Shown piece by piece: positions 46,002 through 55,045 of a DNA stretch of 64,000 bases. The notes under the pieces are model-generated. The model searched no databases. It had not been told where the DNA came from and worked only from the letters and a program-made list of their open reading frames with translations. Positions within the stretch are counted from its first letter, which is position 1; every line of letters starts with the position of its first letter. The stretch is from Oharaeibacter diazotrophicus. Lineage in GTDB: Bacteria > Pseudomonadota > Alphaproteobacteria > Rhizobiales > Pleomorphomonadaceae. The position numbers were made by a program, and so were the translations under genes. The DNA lies in contig NZ_SNXY01000009.1 of the NCBI RefSeq assembly GCF_004362745.1, positions 62,001 through 126,000 of the forward strand. The letters are read 5' to 3'.

Positions 46002-47294
46002 ATGGTCGGCGTTCCGCTCCGCATACTCACGGTTCTGCTCTGCCTCGTCTGGACGTCGGCCGTCACGCTGGCCGACGGGAAGCAGTTCGGCCCGTTCCAG
46101 GTCGACACCCTTCGAGCGGACGTCATCGCTCTCGACGGCCTCATTACCGGCAATGCCGCACTGGATTTCCGCCGCGCGTTGATGGCGGCGCCGCAGGCGA
46201 AGCTCGTCGTGCTGAACAGTCCCGGCGGCTCCGTTTCGATGGCGCTACTCATCGCCGACGACATCCATGTCCGAGGCCTCGCGACGCTGATTCCGCCGGG
46301 ATCGCAGTGCTACTCCGCCTGCGCCTACCTCTTTCTAGCGGGCAGGGAACGGGTGGCCGAGGGGCGCCTGGGCGTCCACCAGATCAGCGCGGACGAGCCG
46401 GATCTCGAAAGCGCACAGATCGCGATCTCGGATATCATCGACCTACTCAACACGTTCGATACGCCGATCGAGGTGCTGACGGTGATGTTCCGCACGCCGT
46501 CCACCAGCATGCACGTCTTCACGCCGGAGGAGATGGCCGAATACCGAATCGAGCGACGTGCAGGCGTTGCCGCGACGGCGTCCTCCGGACCGCCCGCGGC
46601 GACCTCACCGCAGGAGACGCCACCGGCCCCCTCGCCCGAAGCGTTCACGGCGCCGTCGCTGCCCGACGTCGCGCCCGCGGCGCGCCCGCCCGCCGACTCG
46701 ACCGCCACCGCCGAGCCAGCTCTCTCCGTTGTCGAGGACCATGCCAAGCGGCCGAACCGGATCGCCGTCTACACCGGGCTCGACTTCTACGGAGGCGACC
46801 TCGGCGCCGAGCGGGTCGGCGACCTCGCGGCCTGCGCCGGTCGCTGCCTGGAGATCGGCAACCAATGCCGCGCCTTCACCTTCAACGCCGACGACCGCGT
46901 TGTGAAGGGACCGAACTGTTTCCTCAAGAGCGAGAGCCGATCGGCCGACGGCAATGCCGTCGCCATCTCCGGCGTGCTGCTCCGCCGATCCGACCCCGAC
47001 CCGCCCGCCATCGTCGTCGGCGTGATCGACCCGAAGCTCGGGCTCCTGAAGGATCTGGACATCCCTGGAGGCGACCTTACGGGAACGCCCTACGGCAAGG
47101 CCGGAACGGCCGGTCTCTGCCGCCTCGCGTGTGTCAGGAACACTCGCTGCGGGGCCTTCACCTTCATCAAGGACAATAAGCAGTGCTGGCTCAAGGGCGG
47201 TGGCACGGCGACGAGCTATGCACCGGGCATGGTGAGCGGGGTCAAGCAGACGATGAGCTTCTCGCCGATCAGGATCATTCGGCTGGATCGGTGA
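46002..47294 (+). CDS. secreted ClpP-like (COG3904) protein with two PAN/Apple domains
   Basis: A 430-aa exported protein. A signal peptide is at the N-terminus (VPLRILTVLLCLVWTSAVTLADG). Residues ~25-185 resemble the COG3904 ClpP-like fold: LVVLNSPGGSVSMALLIADDI, the candidate Ser in PPGSQCYSACAYLFLAG, and GRLGVHQISAD. A Pro/Ala/Ser-rich linker (~190-245) leads to two PAN/Apple-type domains, RIAVYTGLDFYGGDLG ... CFLKSES and GLLKDLDIPGGDLTG ... CWLKGGG, each with paired cysteines. GAGG upstream supports the ATG. A periplasmic or surface role is inferred; no specific function is known to me. Confidence 0.82.
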   Translation: MVGVPLRILTVLLCLVWTSAVTLADGKQFGPFQVDTLRADVIALDGLITGNAALDFRRALMAAPQAKLVVLNSPGGSVSMALLIADDIHVRGLATLIPPGSQCYSACAYLFLAGRERVAEGRLGVHQISADEPDLESAQIAISDIIDLLNTFDTPIEVLTVMFRTPSTSMHVFTPEEMAEYRIERRAGVAATASSGPPAATSPQETPPAPSPEAFTAPSLPDVAPAARPPADSTATAEPALSVVEDHAKRPNRIAVYTGLDFYGGDLGAERVGDLAACAGRCLEIGNQCRAFTFNADDRVVKGPNCFLKSESRSADGNAVAISGVLLRRSDPDPPAIVVGVIDPKLGLLKDLDIPGGDLTGTPYGKAGTAGLCRLACVRNTRCGAFTFIKDNKQCWLKGGGTATSYAPGMVSGVKQTMSFSPIRIIRLDR

Positions 47295-47508
47295 GGCGTT
47301 CGATCTCCGGCAGCGTGCGCCGGAAGGCCACCTCGATCCGGTCGAGGTCGGCGCGCCAGTCGAAGGTCCCCGGCAGCGAAGCGGTGGCCATGGGATCGGG
47401 CGCGGGATCCACCCGCGTCATGGTTGTCGACGGAGCGGCTTCGCAGGCGCCGGCGGCGGCCACACCGAATGTCGCGGCGGCAAGAAGGGTGACGACGGTG
47501 CGGCGCAT
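47275..47508 (-). CDS. small secreted hypothetical protein
   Basis: A 77-aa frame with a clear signal-peptide-like N-terminus (MRRTVVTLLAAATFGVAAAG followed by ACEAAP) and a short polar mature part (FDWRADLDRIEVAFRRTLPE). It overlaps the end of the convergent PAN-domain gene by 20 bp. An AT-rich promoter-like stretch (47530-47560) lies upstream. I recognise no family. Confidence 0.5.
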   Translation of the reverse strand: MRRTVVTLLAAATFGVAAAGACEAAPSTTMTRVDPAPDPMATASLPGTFDWRADLDRIEVAFRRTLPEIERLTDPAE

Positions 47509-48015
47509 GACGAGTGACGTCCTTCGATGACGAATAAGAGTGCGTCAATTATGGTTAACGGGTGGTAAAGCGTCTGGTCTTGGCGACGTGCGGCGCCTCG
47601 CCGTCGGCGACGCGTTCGCCGTGCGAGCGGCCTCGCCTCGGACCCGACCCGACGCGCCGGCGCCGCGATCGACCGGACGCGGACGGCCGACGCGGTCGAG
47701 CGGGCTGCCACCCACTCCAAGTCGTCGAAGGACAACCGCTTCGCCCGAGGGAACGCAGACGACGCGGCGCTCGTGCCGGTGGTACGGGCGGTCGGCGGCG
47801 AGGACGACGGCCGCCGCCGCTGCGCCGGTCCCGTGGCGTGGCCGGCGGCAGCCCGGGGCGGGGGGCCGGCCGAGACGGCGGGTCGGGCTCGGCGCTAGGG
47901 CATCGCAGGTACATTGACATTCTCAATGAATCAAAGAAACTCTTTCAATTATGCCAATGAGGCCGGCTTCTCCATATTGCGCCGCACCATCAACCCCTGC
48001 GGGAGTGCGACGATC
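47509..48015. other. intergenic upstream of sbtA
   Basis: 507 bp. The left edge is AT-rich and may serve the small secreted gene. Near the right end TTGACA (47914-47919) is a perfect -35 element in an AT-rich stretch, with no clear -10 at 17 bp. The rest shows no supported gene. Confidence 0.45.
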
Positions 48016-49008
48016 TTGAACGCCCTGTTGTCAGCCCCGATCCTGTTCTTCGTGCTCGGCGCCGCGATCGCGGCCGTCGGAGCCCGTCTTCCCCTGCCCG
48101 ACGGCTTCGGCAAGGCCGTCGCCGCCTATTTGCTCGTCGCCATCGGTTTGAAGGGAGGCGTGGCGCTGTCCGGTGCCGATCTCGCCGCGGTGCTGCCGCT
48201 GATCGCGGTGTCGGGCCTGCTCAGCCTGACCATGCCGCTGCTCGCCTTCGTCGCCCTGCGCCGGCTCGCGGGGCTCGGGCGGGTCGACGCCGCAGCGGTC
48301 GCGGCGCACTACGGCTCGGTCAGTCTGGTGACCTTCGTCGCCGCCACGGAAGCGCTCAGCGCGGCCGGCATCGGGTTCGGCGGCCACATGGTGGCGGCCC
48401 TCGCCGTGATGGAGGCGCCCGCAATCGTCACGGGCCTCGTGCTCGCGGGCGCCGGGGCGGTCGGCGCGGTGACCCGGACCGCCGGCGGAGCGATCGCGGT
48501 CGCCTCGCCGCCCGGCCACGCCGGCTTCGGCGAGGCGGTGCGGGAGGCCTGCCTGAACGGCTCGATCCTGCTGCTGCTCGGCGCCCTCGCGGTCGGACTC
48601 GTGATCGGCGAGGCCGGCATGGCGCCGCTGCAGGGCCTGTTCGTCGCCCCTTGGAACGGCGTGCTCTGCCTCTTCCTGCTCGAGATGGGCCACGTCGCCG
48701 CGCGGCGCCTGTCCGAGGCCGCGACGCTCGGCCCGCGACTCGTCGCCTTCGGCGTCGCGATGCCGCTGACCGGCGCCGCGATCGGGCTGATCGCCGCGCG
48801 CGGCCTCGGCCTGCCGACCGGCGACGCCGTGCTGCTGGTGACGCTCGCCGCCAGCGCGTCCTACATCGCGGTGCCCGCGGCGCTCAGGAGCGCCCTGCCC
48901 GAGGCCGACGAGGGGATCTCGCTGCCACTCGCCCTCGGCATCACGTTTCCCTTCAATGTCACCGTCGGCGTGCCCCTCTACCTCTGGGCCGTGACGGCGC
49001 TCACCTGA
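48016..49008 (+). CDS. sbtA: SbtA-type sodium-dependent bicarbonate transporter
   Basis: A 330-aa membrane protein of the SbtA (DUF897) family with ~10 hydrophobic segments in two inverted halves. ALLSAPILFFVLGAAIAAVGA is the family start. AAHYGSVSLVTFVAATEAL and ITFPFNVTVGVPLYL are conserved bicarbonate/Na+ region blocks. The start is uncertain: TTG at 48016 has GGGAG ten bases upstream and matches the family N-terminus; an ATG at 47926 would add 30 residues. The PII-like SbtB partner is not adjacent; a LysR regulator follows instead. Confidence 0.88.
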   Translation: MNALLSAPILFFVLGAAIAAVGARLPLPDGFGKAVAAYLLVAIGLKGGVALSGADLAAVLPLIAVSGLLSLTMPLLAFVALRRLAGLGRVDAAAVAAHYGSVSLVTFVAATEALSAAGIGFGGHMVAALAVMEAPAIVTGLVLAGAGAVGAVTRTAGGAIAVASPPGHAGFGEAVREACLNGSILLLLGALAVGLVIGEAGMAPLQGLFVAPWNGVLCLFLLEMGHVAARRLSEAATLGPRLVAFGVAMPLTGAAIGLIAARGLGLPTGDAVLLVTLAASASYIAVPAALRSALPEADEGISLPLALGITFPFNVTVGVPLYLWAVTALT

Positions 49009-49017
49009 GGACCGGCC

Positions 49018-49902
49018 GTGCCGCCACGCCTCCCCTTCGACCTCGATCTCCTGCGCAGCTTCGTCCTGATCGCCGAAGCGGGCGGCGTGACGCGCGCCGC
49101 GGAGCGGCTCGGGCGGACGCAATCCACCGTCAGCCTCCAGCTCAAGCGGCTCGAGGAGGGGCTCGGTCAGGTGCTGCTCGACCGCGACGGCGGCTTCGCC
49201 CCGACCGCCAACGGAGAGCTGCTGCTCGGCTACGCGCGCCGGATCCTGGCACTGGCCAACGAGGCCCGCGCCCGGATGACCGAGCCGGACGTGGACGGTC
49301 CGGTCCGGCTCGGCACGCCGGAGGACTTCGCCACCATGCGCCTGCCGGACGTGCTCCGGCGCTTCGCGCGGGCCCATCCGCGGGTGGCGCTCGAAGTCAG
49401 CTGCGACTTCACCGCCAACCTCGCCGAGGGCTTCGAGCGCGGCGCCTTCGACATCGTCCTCCTGAAGCGCGAGCCGCGCGGGGCCGCGGGGGGCACGCTG
49501 GTCTGGCAGGAGACGCTGGTCTGGGCCTGTTCGGAGCAATTGGTGCAAGCGCCGGGTGATCCGCTGCCGCTCGTGCTCGCCCCCAGCCCCGACATCTACC
49601 GCCGGCGCGCGCTCGACGCCCTCGAGGCGGCGGGGCGCCCGTGGCGGATCGCCTACACCAGCCCGAGCCTCGCCGGCGTCCAGGCCGCTGTGCGCGCCGG
49701 CCTCGGCGTCACGATCCTGCCGAAGGACATGCTGCTCGACGGCTTCACCATCGTCGACGCAGAGTTCGACCTGCCGGTGCTGATGCGGACGGAGATCGCG
49801 CTGCATCGTGCGCCCGGTCCGCGCGCCCGGGCGGCGGACCTGCTCGCCGAGCACATCGTGCGTTCGCTCGAGGAACACCGCGGCGCCCCGCCGATGGTCT
49901 GA
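49018..49902 (+). CDS. LysR-family transcriptional regulator
   Basis: A 294-aa regulator with the LysR winged helix at ~10-65 (LLRSFVLIAEAGGVTRAAERL then GRTQSTVSLQLKRLEEGLG) and the substrate-binding-like effector domain after ~90. The start is GTG at 49018, preceded by TGAGGAC. It lies nine bases behind sbtA in the same direction, so it is co-transcribed with and may regulate the bicarbonate transporter. A perfect 14-bp-stem hairpin right after its stop probably ends the unit. Confidence 0.9.
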   Translation: MPPRLPFDLDLLRSFVLIAEAGGVTRAAERLGRTQSTVSLQLKRLEEGLGQVLLDRDGGFAPTANGELLLGYARRILALANEARARMTEPDVDGPVRLGTPEDFATMRLPDVLRRFARAHPRVALEVSCDFTANLAEGFERGAFDIVLLKREPRGAAGGTLVWQETLVWACSEQLVQAPGDPLPLVLAPSPDIYRRRALDALEAAGRPWRIAYTSPSLAGVQAAVRAGLGVTILPKDMLLDGFTIVDAEFDLPVLMRTEIALHRAPGPRARAADLLAEHIVRSLEEHRGAPPMV

Positions 49903-49904
49903 TG

Positions 49905-50034
49905 CCTGTCTCGCAAAGTCCCGACTCGTCGGGACTTTGCGAGGTCTCGGCCTTTCGGCCAGCGCCCGGTCGGGCGCTTCTCGCCCGCAACGCTCCGACC
50001 ACAGGTCGGAATTTTTGCGAGCTCGGTATGACAC
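49905..50034 (+). repeat. multi-hairpin repeat, copy 1
   Basis: A 130-bp element with four hairpins: a perfect 32-bp one at 49911-49942 (14-bp arms, loop CTCG), GGCC-TTTC-GGCC, CGGGCG-CTTCT-CGCCCG and TCCGACC-ACA-GGTCGGA. An inverted copy lies at 53964-54092, on the other side of two chemoreceptor genes. The first hairpin may double as terminator of the LysR gene. Confidence 0.85.
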
Positions 50035-50088
50035 CTGCCTCGCGACGCCCCGGCCCGAGGGGCGGACCCTCGCGAGTTCGGTACGAAC
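50034..50088 (+). repeat. shortened derivative of the same repeat
   Basis: This block starts CCTGCCTCGCGACG with the hairpin CCCCG-GCC-CGGGG-like and ends CTCGCGAGTTCGGTACGAAC, matching the two ends of the adjacent 130-bp repeat while lacking the middle hairpins. It is directly tandem to copy 1. Confidence 0.55.
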
Positions 50089-50118
50089 CACCGGCTCCGA
50101 AGACCGACGGCCGTGCCG

Positions 50119-51819
50119 TCACGCCATCAGGTAACCGGTGCGCAGGGCGCCCCAGTGGCGGCCGACGACCTCGATCGGTGCGTCGAACTCGCGGATGGCG
50201 ACGAAGCGGCCGCCGCCCATGTCGCGGCGATAGCTCTGGACCAGGAACGGGCGGCGGTTGCGGGCTGCGAGCAGGCCGGCGCGGTCGTCGAAGATGCGGC
50301 GATCGCGCGAATTGGCGAGGTTCCAGTCGAGCTCGCCCTCGCGCTGCGGCTTGGAATACTCGACGTTGTGCACCGGCACGTAGCCGTTGACGTCGCAGCA
50401 CATCGCGAAACTCATCCGCGCCGACTGGGCGCGCAGGCGTTCCTGGACCGGCTGGAGCAGCGGCAGGAGGGCCGTGACGGCGCGGTTGTCGTACTGCTGC
50501 GGGTTGGTGCGGGGGATCGGACGGTAGTCGGTGTCGAACAGCGTCTCGACGCCGAGGCGGCCGTCGGCGAGCGCGCCGGCGAGAACCGCGGCGATCTCGC
50601 GCGCGCCGGCCTCGACGCGCTCGACCTCGGCACGGGTCTGGTGCTCGAGCTCGGCGAGCACCGCGGCGACGCGCTCCGTGGCCGCCGTGCCGGCGTCGTC
50701 GAAGCGCAGGTGCAGCGCGCGTTCGCCGCGGCCGACGACGGTGGCCTCGATGCGGCCGATGCCGTCGAGATCGACGGCGCCGTGGGTGCCGGGCAGCAGG
50801 CCGGCGGTCTCGGCGGTCTCGAGCAGGCAGCCGCCGAGCGAGAGGTCGCCGGCACGGCAGTCGACGACGCGGTTGCCGACGACGAGCCGCGCGGGGATCG
50901 CGACCGGCCAACGGTCGTGGCGGCGGCGGTCGCCCTCCGGCGACTGGCGCAGGCTGGTGACGAGCTGGCGGTTGATGGTGTGGATCGAGGTGTTGACCAC
51001 CTCGGACACCTTGGAGACCGCGCGCGTCATCTCCACGGCGGTCTGCATCGCGCCGTTGATGGCGCGGGCCTTGGCGGCGACGCGATCGGCGAAGCCGGAG
51101 GTGTCGGTGGCGACGCCGTCGATCTCGGCGGTGAGGCGGGTCTGGTTGTCGACCGCGGCGGCGACGAAGCCGAACACCGGGCGGATCTGGCCGACGATGC
51201 CGATGATCTGCGACACCGAGCGCATGCTCTCGCCGGCGGCCTCCTGGAGATGCGCGATCTTGGCGTTGACCTGTTCGGTGGCCTTCTGGGTCTGGACCGA
51301 CAGCGCCTTGACCTCGCCGGCGACCACCGAGAAGCCCTTGCCGGCGGCGCCGGCGCGCGCGGCCTCGATGGTGGCGTTGAGGGCGAGCAGGTTGGTCTGC
51401 TGGGCGACGTCGGCGATCAGCCCGACCACCTTGGCGATCTCCTCGATGGCGCCGCGCAGGCTGTCCATCGAACGCTCGACGCCGTCCGCGACCGTCTCGA
51501 CCTCGCCGATCAGCGACGTCGACAGCTCGGTCTGGCGGCCGATCTCGCCATTGGCCTGGATCAGCTCGGCGCTCGTCTCGGCGAGCCGGCGGGCGTTGTC
51601 GTAGGCGCCGGCGGTGTCCTCGACCAGTTCGTCGGTGTCGCGCCGGATCGTCGACACCGTCGACATGTTGCGCGCCACCGAGACCTTCATCTCCTCGGCG
51701 GCGGCGTCGAGCCGGCGCGAGGAACGCTTGAGGTCGCTCTCGATCAATTCGAACAGGCGGGCGATGTCGCCCTGCCCGTCCGTCGCCTCGCGCCGCGGTG
51801 CGCTCGCCGGTTCGGCCAT
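50119..51819 (-). CDS. soluble methyl-accepting chemotaxis protein with PilZ domain
   Basis: A 566-aa cytoplasmic chemoreceptor with no membrane helix. Residues ~1-290 form the coiled-coil MCP signalling domain, with the tip [20 protein letters not shown] and KGFSVVAGEVKALSVQT. A PilZ domain follows (~300-390): the c-di-GMP motifs RRRHDR and DLSLGG are intact. The C-terminal ~150 residues (FDTDYRPIPRTNPQQYDN ... CCDVNGYVPVHNVEYSKPQ ... RRDMGGGRFVAIREFDAPI) are a conserved sensor-like domain seen at the end of many alphaproteobacterial chemoreceptors. It probably couples c-di-GMP to motility. It sits 32 bp behind the membrane chemoreceptor. Confidence 0.9.
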   Translation of the reverse strand: MAEPASAPRREATDGQGDIARLFELIESDLKRSSRRLDAAAEEMKVSVARNMSTVSTIRRDTDELVEDTAGAYDNARRLAETSAELIQANGEIGRQTELSTSLIGEVETVADGVERSMDSLRGAIEEIAKVVGLIADVAQQTNLLALNATIEAARAGAAGKGFSVVAGEVKALSVQTQKATEQVNAKIAHLQEAAGESMRSVSQIIGIVGQIRPVFGFVAAAVDNQTRLTAEIDGVATDTSGFADRVAAKARAINGAMQTAVEMTRAVSKVSEVVNTSIHTINRQLVTSLRQSPEGDRRRHDRWPVAIPARLVVGNRVVDCRAGDLSLGGCLLETAETAGLLPGTHGAVDLDGIGRIEATVVGRGERALHLRFDDAGTAATERVAAVLAELEHQTRAEVERVEAGAREIAAVLAGALADGRLGVETLFDTDYRPIPRTNPQQYDNRAVTALLPLLQPVQERLRAQSARMSFAMCCDVNGYVPVHNVEYSKPQREGELDWNLANSRDRRIFDDRAGLLAARNRRPFLVQSYRRDMGGGRFVAIREFDAPIEVVGRHWGALRTGYLMA

Positions 51820-51851
51820 CACGGGGTCCCTCGTCGTCGGATCGGCGCGCG

Positions 51852-53771
51852 TCAGGCGGCGCGGACGGAATCCAGGAATTGGAAGACTTCGGTGTTGAGC
51901 GTCTCGGCCTCGCGGACGAGTTCGCGGGCGGCGGCCAGCACCTCGCCGGCGGCGTCGACGCCGTCGGTTGCCGAGCGGCTGATCCGGGCGACGTCGCGGG
52001 TGACGACCTCGGTCTCGCGGGTGGCGCCGGCGACGTTGCCGGCGATCTCGCGGGCCGCCCCGCCCTGCTGCTCGACCGATCCGGCGATGGCGGCGGCGAT
52101 CGCGCCGACCTCGGCGACGACGCCGCGGATCGTCGCGACCGAGGTGGCGGCGGCCTCGGTCTGCCCGCCGATCGCAGCGATCAGCCGGGTGATGTGCTCG
52201 GTGGCGCGCGCCGTCTGCTCGGCGAGCTGCTTGACCTCGCCGGCGACGACGGTGAAGCCCTGCCCGGCTTCGCCGGCGCGCGCGGCCTCGATGGTGGCGT
52301 TGAGCGCGAGCAGGTTGGTCTGTTCGGCGATGCCCTCGATGGTCTCGACGATGCCGCGGACGTCGCGGGCGGTTTCGACCAGATCGGCCATCCGGGCGGC
52401 CGCGGCCTCGGACTCGGCGGCGGCGCGGGCGGCGATCTCGGCCTGGTCGCGGGTGCGCGTGGCGATGTCCGCGACCGAGGTGGAAAGTTCGCCGGTGGAG
52501 GCGGCGACCAGGGCGAGTCGGGCGGCGGTCTCCCCGACCGCGCCGGCGGTGTCGGCGCTGCGGCTGGCGGCCGAGGCGGAGGCCTCGGTGAGCGCGCCGG
52601 CCGACGCCTCGAGCCGCAACGCCGCCGATCCCACCGTACGGGCGATGCCGCCGACGGACTCCTCGAAGGCGGCCGCGAGGCGGCGGACGTCGGAGCGGCG
52701 GATCTCGGCGGCGCGACGCTCGTCGGCCTCGCGCTCGTCGCGCAGCCGGGCGACGCGCTCGAGGGCGTCGCGGAACACGATGACCGAGCGCGCGATCCGG
52801 CCGAGTTCGTTGCGGCGGTCGGCGAAGGGCACCTCGGCGGAAAGGTCGCCCTCGGCGAGCCGCGTCATGCGGTCGACGACGCGGTCGATCGAGCGGGTGA
52901 TGTCGTGCGAGACGAGGCCGACCAACAGGAAGATGACGAGGGTGACCGCGCCGGCGACGGAGAGGTTCCGCCAGAGACGGGCCTGGAAGCCCTCGGTGCG
53001 GACGCCGAGGAGGCGCGAGAGCTCGGCGGTCGCCACCTCCCACACGGCGCCGACGGCGCGGTCGAGGTCGGCGCGGGTGGCCGCGGCTCCGGCCGGCGGC
53101 GCGGCGGCGTAGGTGTCGAGCGCGGCGGCGAGCGCCGAGGTCGGTCCGACGAGCGTCTCGCGCAGGCTGCCGTCGGGGTTGCCGTCGACGGCGGCGGCGA
53201 CCGAGGCGCGGAGGGCGGCACCGGCGGACGACAGCCGGTGGCCGGCGAGTGCCAAGGCGAGCGCCGGATCGGCGCCGCCGTCCGACCGGACCGCCGCGAG
53301 GGCGGCGGCGGCGTCGACCACCTCGGGCAGTTTGAACACCATCGCGTCCATGACGTAGTAGCTGTCGAGATCGGGGTCGAGGGTCAGTTTCGACCCGTCT
53401 GAGATCTTGGCGATCAGGTTGCGCAGGGCGGCCGTGAGCGCGGCCCGATCGCCGCCCGCGAGGGCGTCGATCGCGGCGGCGCGGGCCTCGGGATCGACCG
53501 ACGGTCCCTCGAGGGCGGCGAGGCGCGCGCGGTTCTCCGCCGACGCCGCGGCCGACGGCGCCTCCGGCGCGGTGGCGGCGACGAAGGCCGGCCAGACCGC
53601 GCGCAGCACGGCGACGCCGTCGCTCTCGCCCTCGGCGAAGCGGATGTCCTTCAGCGACTGCGCGACGAACAGCTCGGCCAGGAGCCCGATCGGAATCGCG
53701 AACAACATCGAGAGCAGCACGAGCTTCCAGATCAATGTCAGGTTCTGGAATCGCGTCTTCAGGCGGTGCAT
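51852..53771 (-). CDS. membrane methyl-accepting chemotaxis protein
   Basis: A 639-aa chemoreceptor. A first membrane helix ([22 protein letters not shown]) is followed by a ~250-residue periplasmic sensor region and a second helix ([22 protein letters not shown]). A HAMP domain comes next ([21 protein letters not shown]), then the cytoplasmic signalling domain with [20 protein letters not shown] and [17 protein letters not shown]. The chosen ATG at 53771 ([15 protein letters not shown]) has GGGGA upstream. The ligand is unknown. It is followed in the same orientation by the PilZ chemoreceptor. Confidence 0.92.
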   Translation of the reverse strand: MHRLKTRFQNLTLIWKLVLLSMLFAIPIGLLAELFVAQSLKDIRFAEGESDGVAVLRAVWPAFVAATAPEAPSAAASAENRARLAALEGPSVDPEARAAAIDALAGGDRAALTAALRNLIAKISDGSKLTLDPDLDSYYVMDAMVFKLPEVVDAAAALAAVRSDGGADPALALALAGHRLSSAGAALRASVAAAVDGNPDGSLRETLVGPTSALAAALDTYAAAPPAGAAATRADLDRAVGAVWEVATAELSRLLGVRTEGFQARLWRNLSVAGAVTLVIFLLVGLVSHDITRSIDRVVDRMTRLAEGDLSAEVPFADRRNELGRIARSVIVFRDALERVARLRDEREADERRAAEIRRSDVRRLAAAFEESVGGIARTVGSAALRLEASAGALTEASASAASRSADTAGAVGETAARLALVAASTGELSTSVADIATRTRDQAEIAARAAAESEAAAARMADLVETARDVRGIVETIEGIAEQTNLLALNATIEAARAGEAGQGFTVVAGEVKQLAEQTARATEHITRLIAAIGGQTEAAATSVATIRGVVAEVGAIAAAIAGSVEQQGGAAREIAGNVAGATRETEVVTRDVARISRSATDGVDAAGEVLAAARELVREAETLNTEVFQFLDSVRAA

Positions 53772-53963
53772 CCCCGGAAGTCCCCTCGGCCGAGCCACGC
53801 CCGACATTTGGCACCGTCAAGGTTTAACGGATCGCGACGACCGTGGTCGGACATATTCAAGTTTCCGCAGAAAACACTGTCGATAGTGCGGAGACGGCGT
53901 GAAAATACTTAGAGGCCGATATCGCCGTCCCGGCCCGACGGCGCGCTCGGCCGCTCCGGCGCC

Positions 53964-54092
53964 GTGTCATACCGAGTTCGCAAAGGTCCGATCCGTGGTC
54001 GGAGCGTCGCGGGCGAGAAGCGCCCGACCAGGCGCCGGCCGAAAGGCCGAAACCTCGCGACGTCCCGACGAGTCGGGACGTTACGGGACAGG
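53964..54092 (-). repeat. multi-hairpin repeat, copy 2 (inverted)
   Basis: A 129-bp element whose reverse complement matches 49905-50034 along its whole length (about 85% identity by eye, one single-base indel). The main hairpin is preserved with compensating changes: AAAGTCCCGA/TCGGGACTTT in copy 1 versus AACGTCCCGA/TCGGGACGTC-type pairing here. It lies in the 320-bp gap between the chemoreceptor gene and the SDR gene, ending two bases from the SDR stop. Confidence 0.85.
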
Positions 54093-54094
54093 TG

Positions 54095-54868
<774 letters not shown>

Positions 54869-55045
54869 GTCGCCGTCCTCCGTTTGGGCGGCAATTTCCG
54901 CGCCGTCCGAACCATCGCTAACACGCGCCGCCGCCGGCGGCATCCCCCGGCCGTGGCGCTGCGCCGCAGCGGCGACCCGGGAAACAGATCCTTCACTCCG
55001 AATGTGTTACATATCGTCATGGATCGTCGGGAGGTGATCGGATCG

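Noticed and set aside
47527-48015. Several short frames on both strands before sbtA
   Set aside because: They conflict with each other, are Arg/Pro-rich and lack start signals and homology features.
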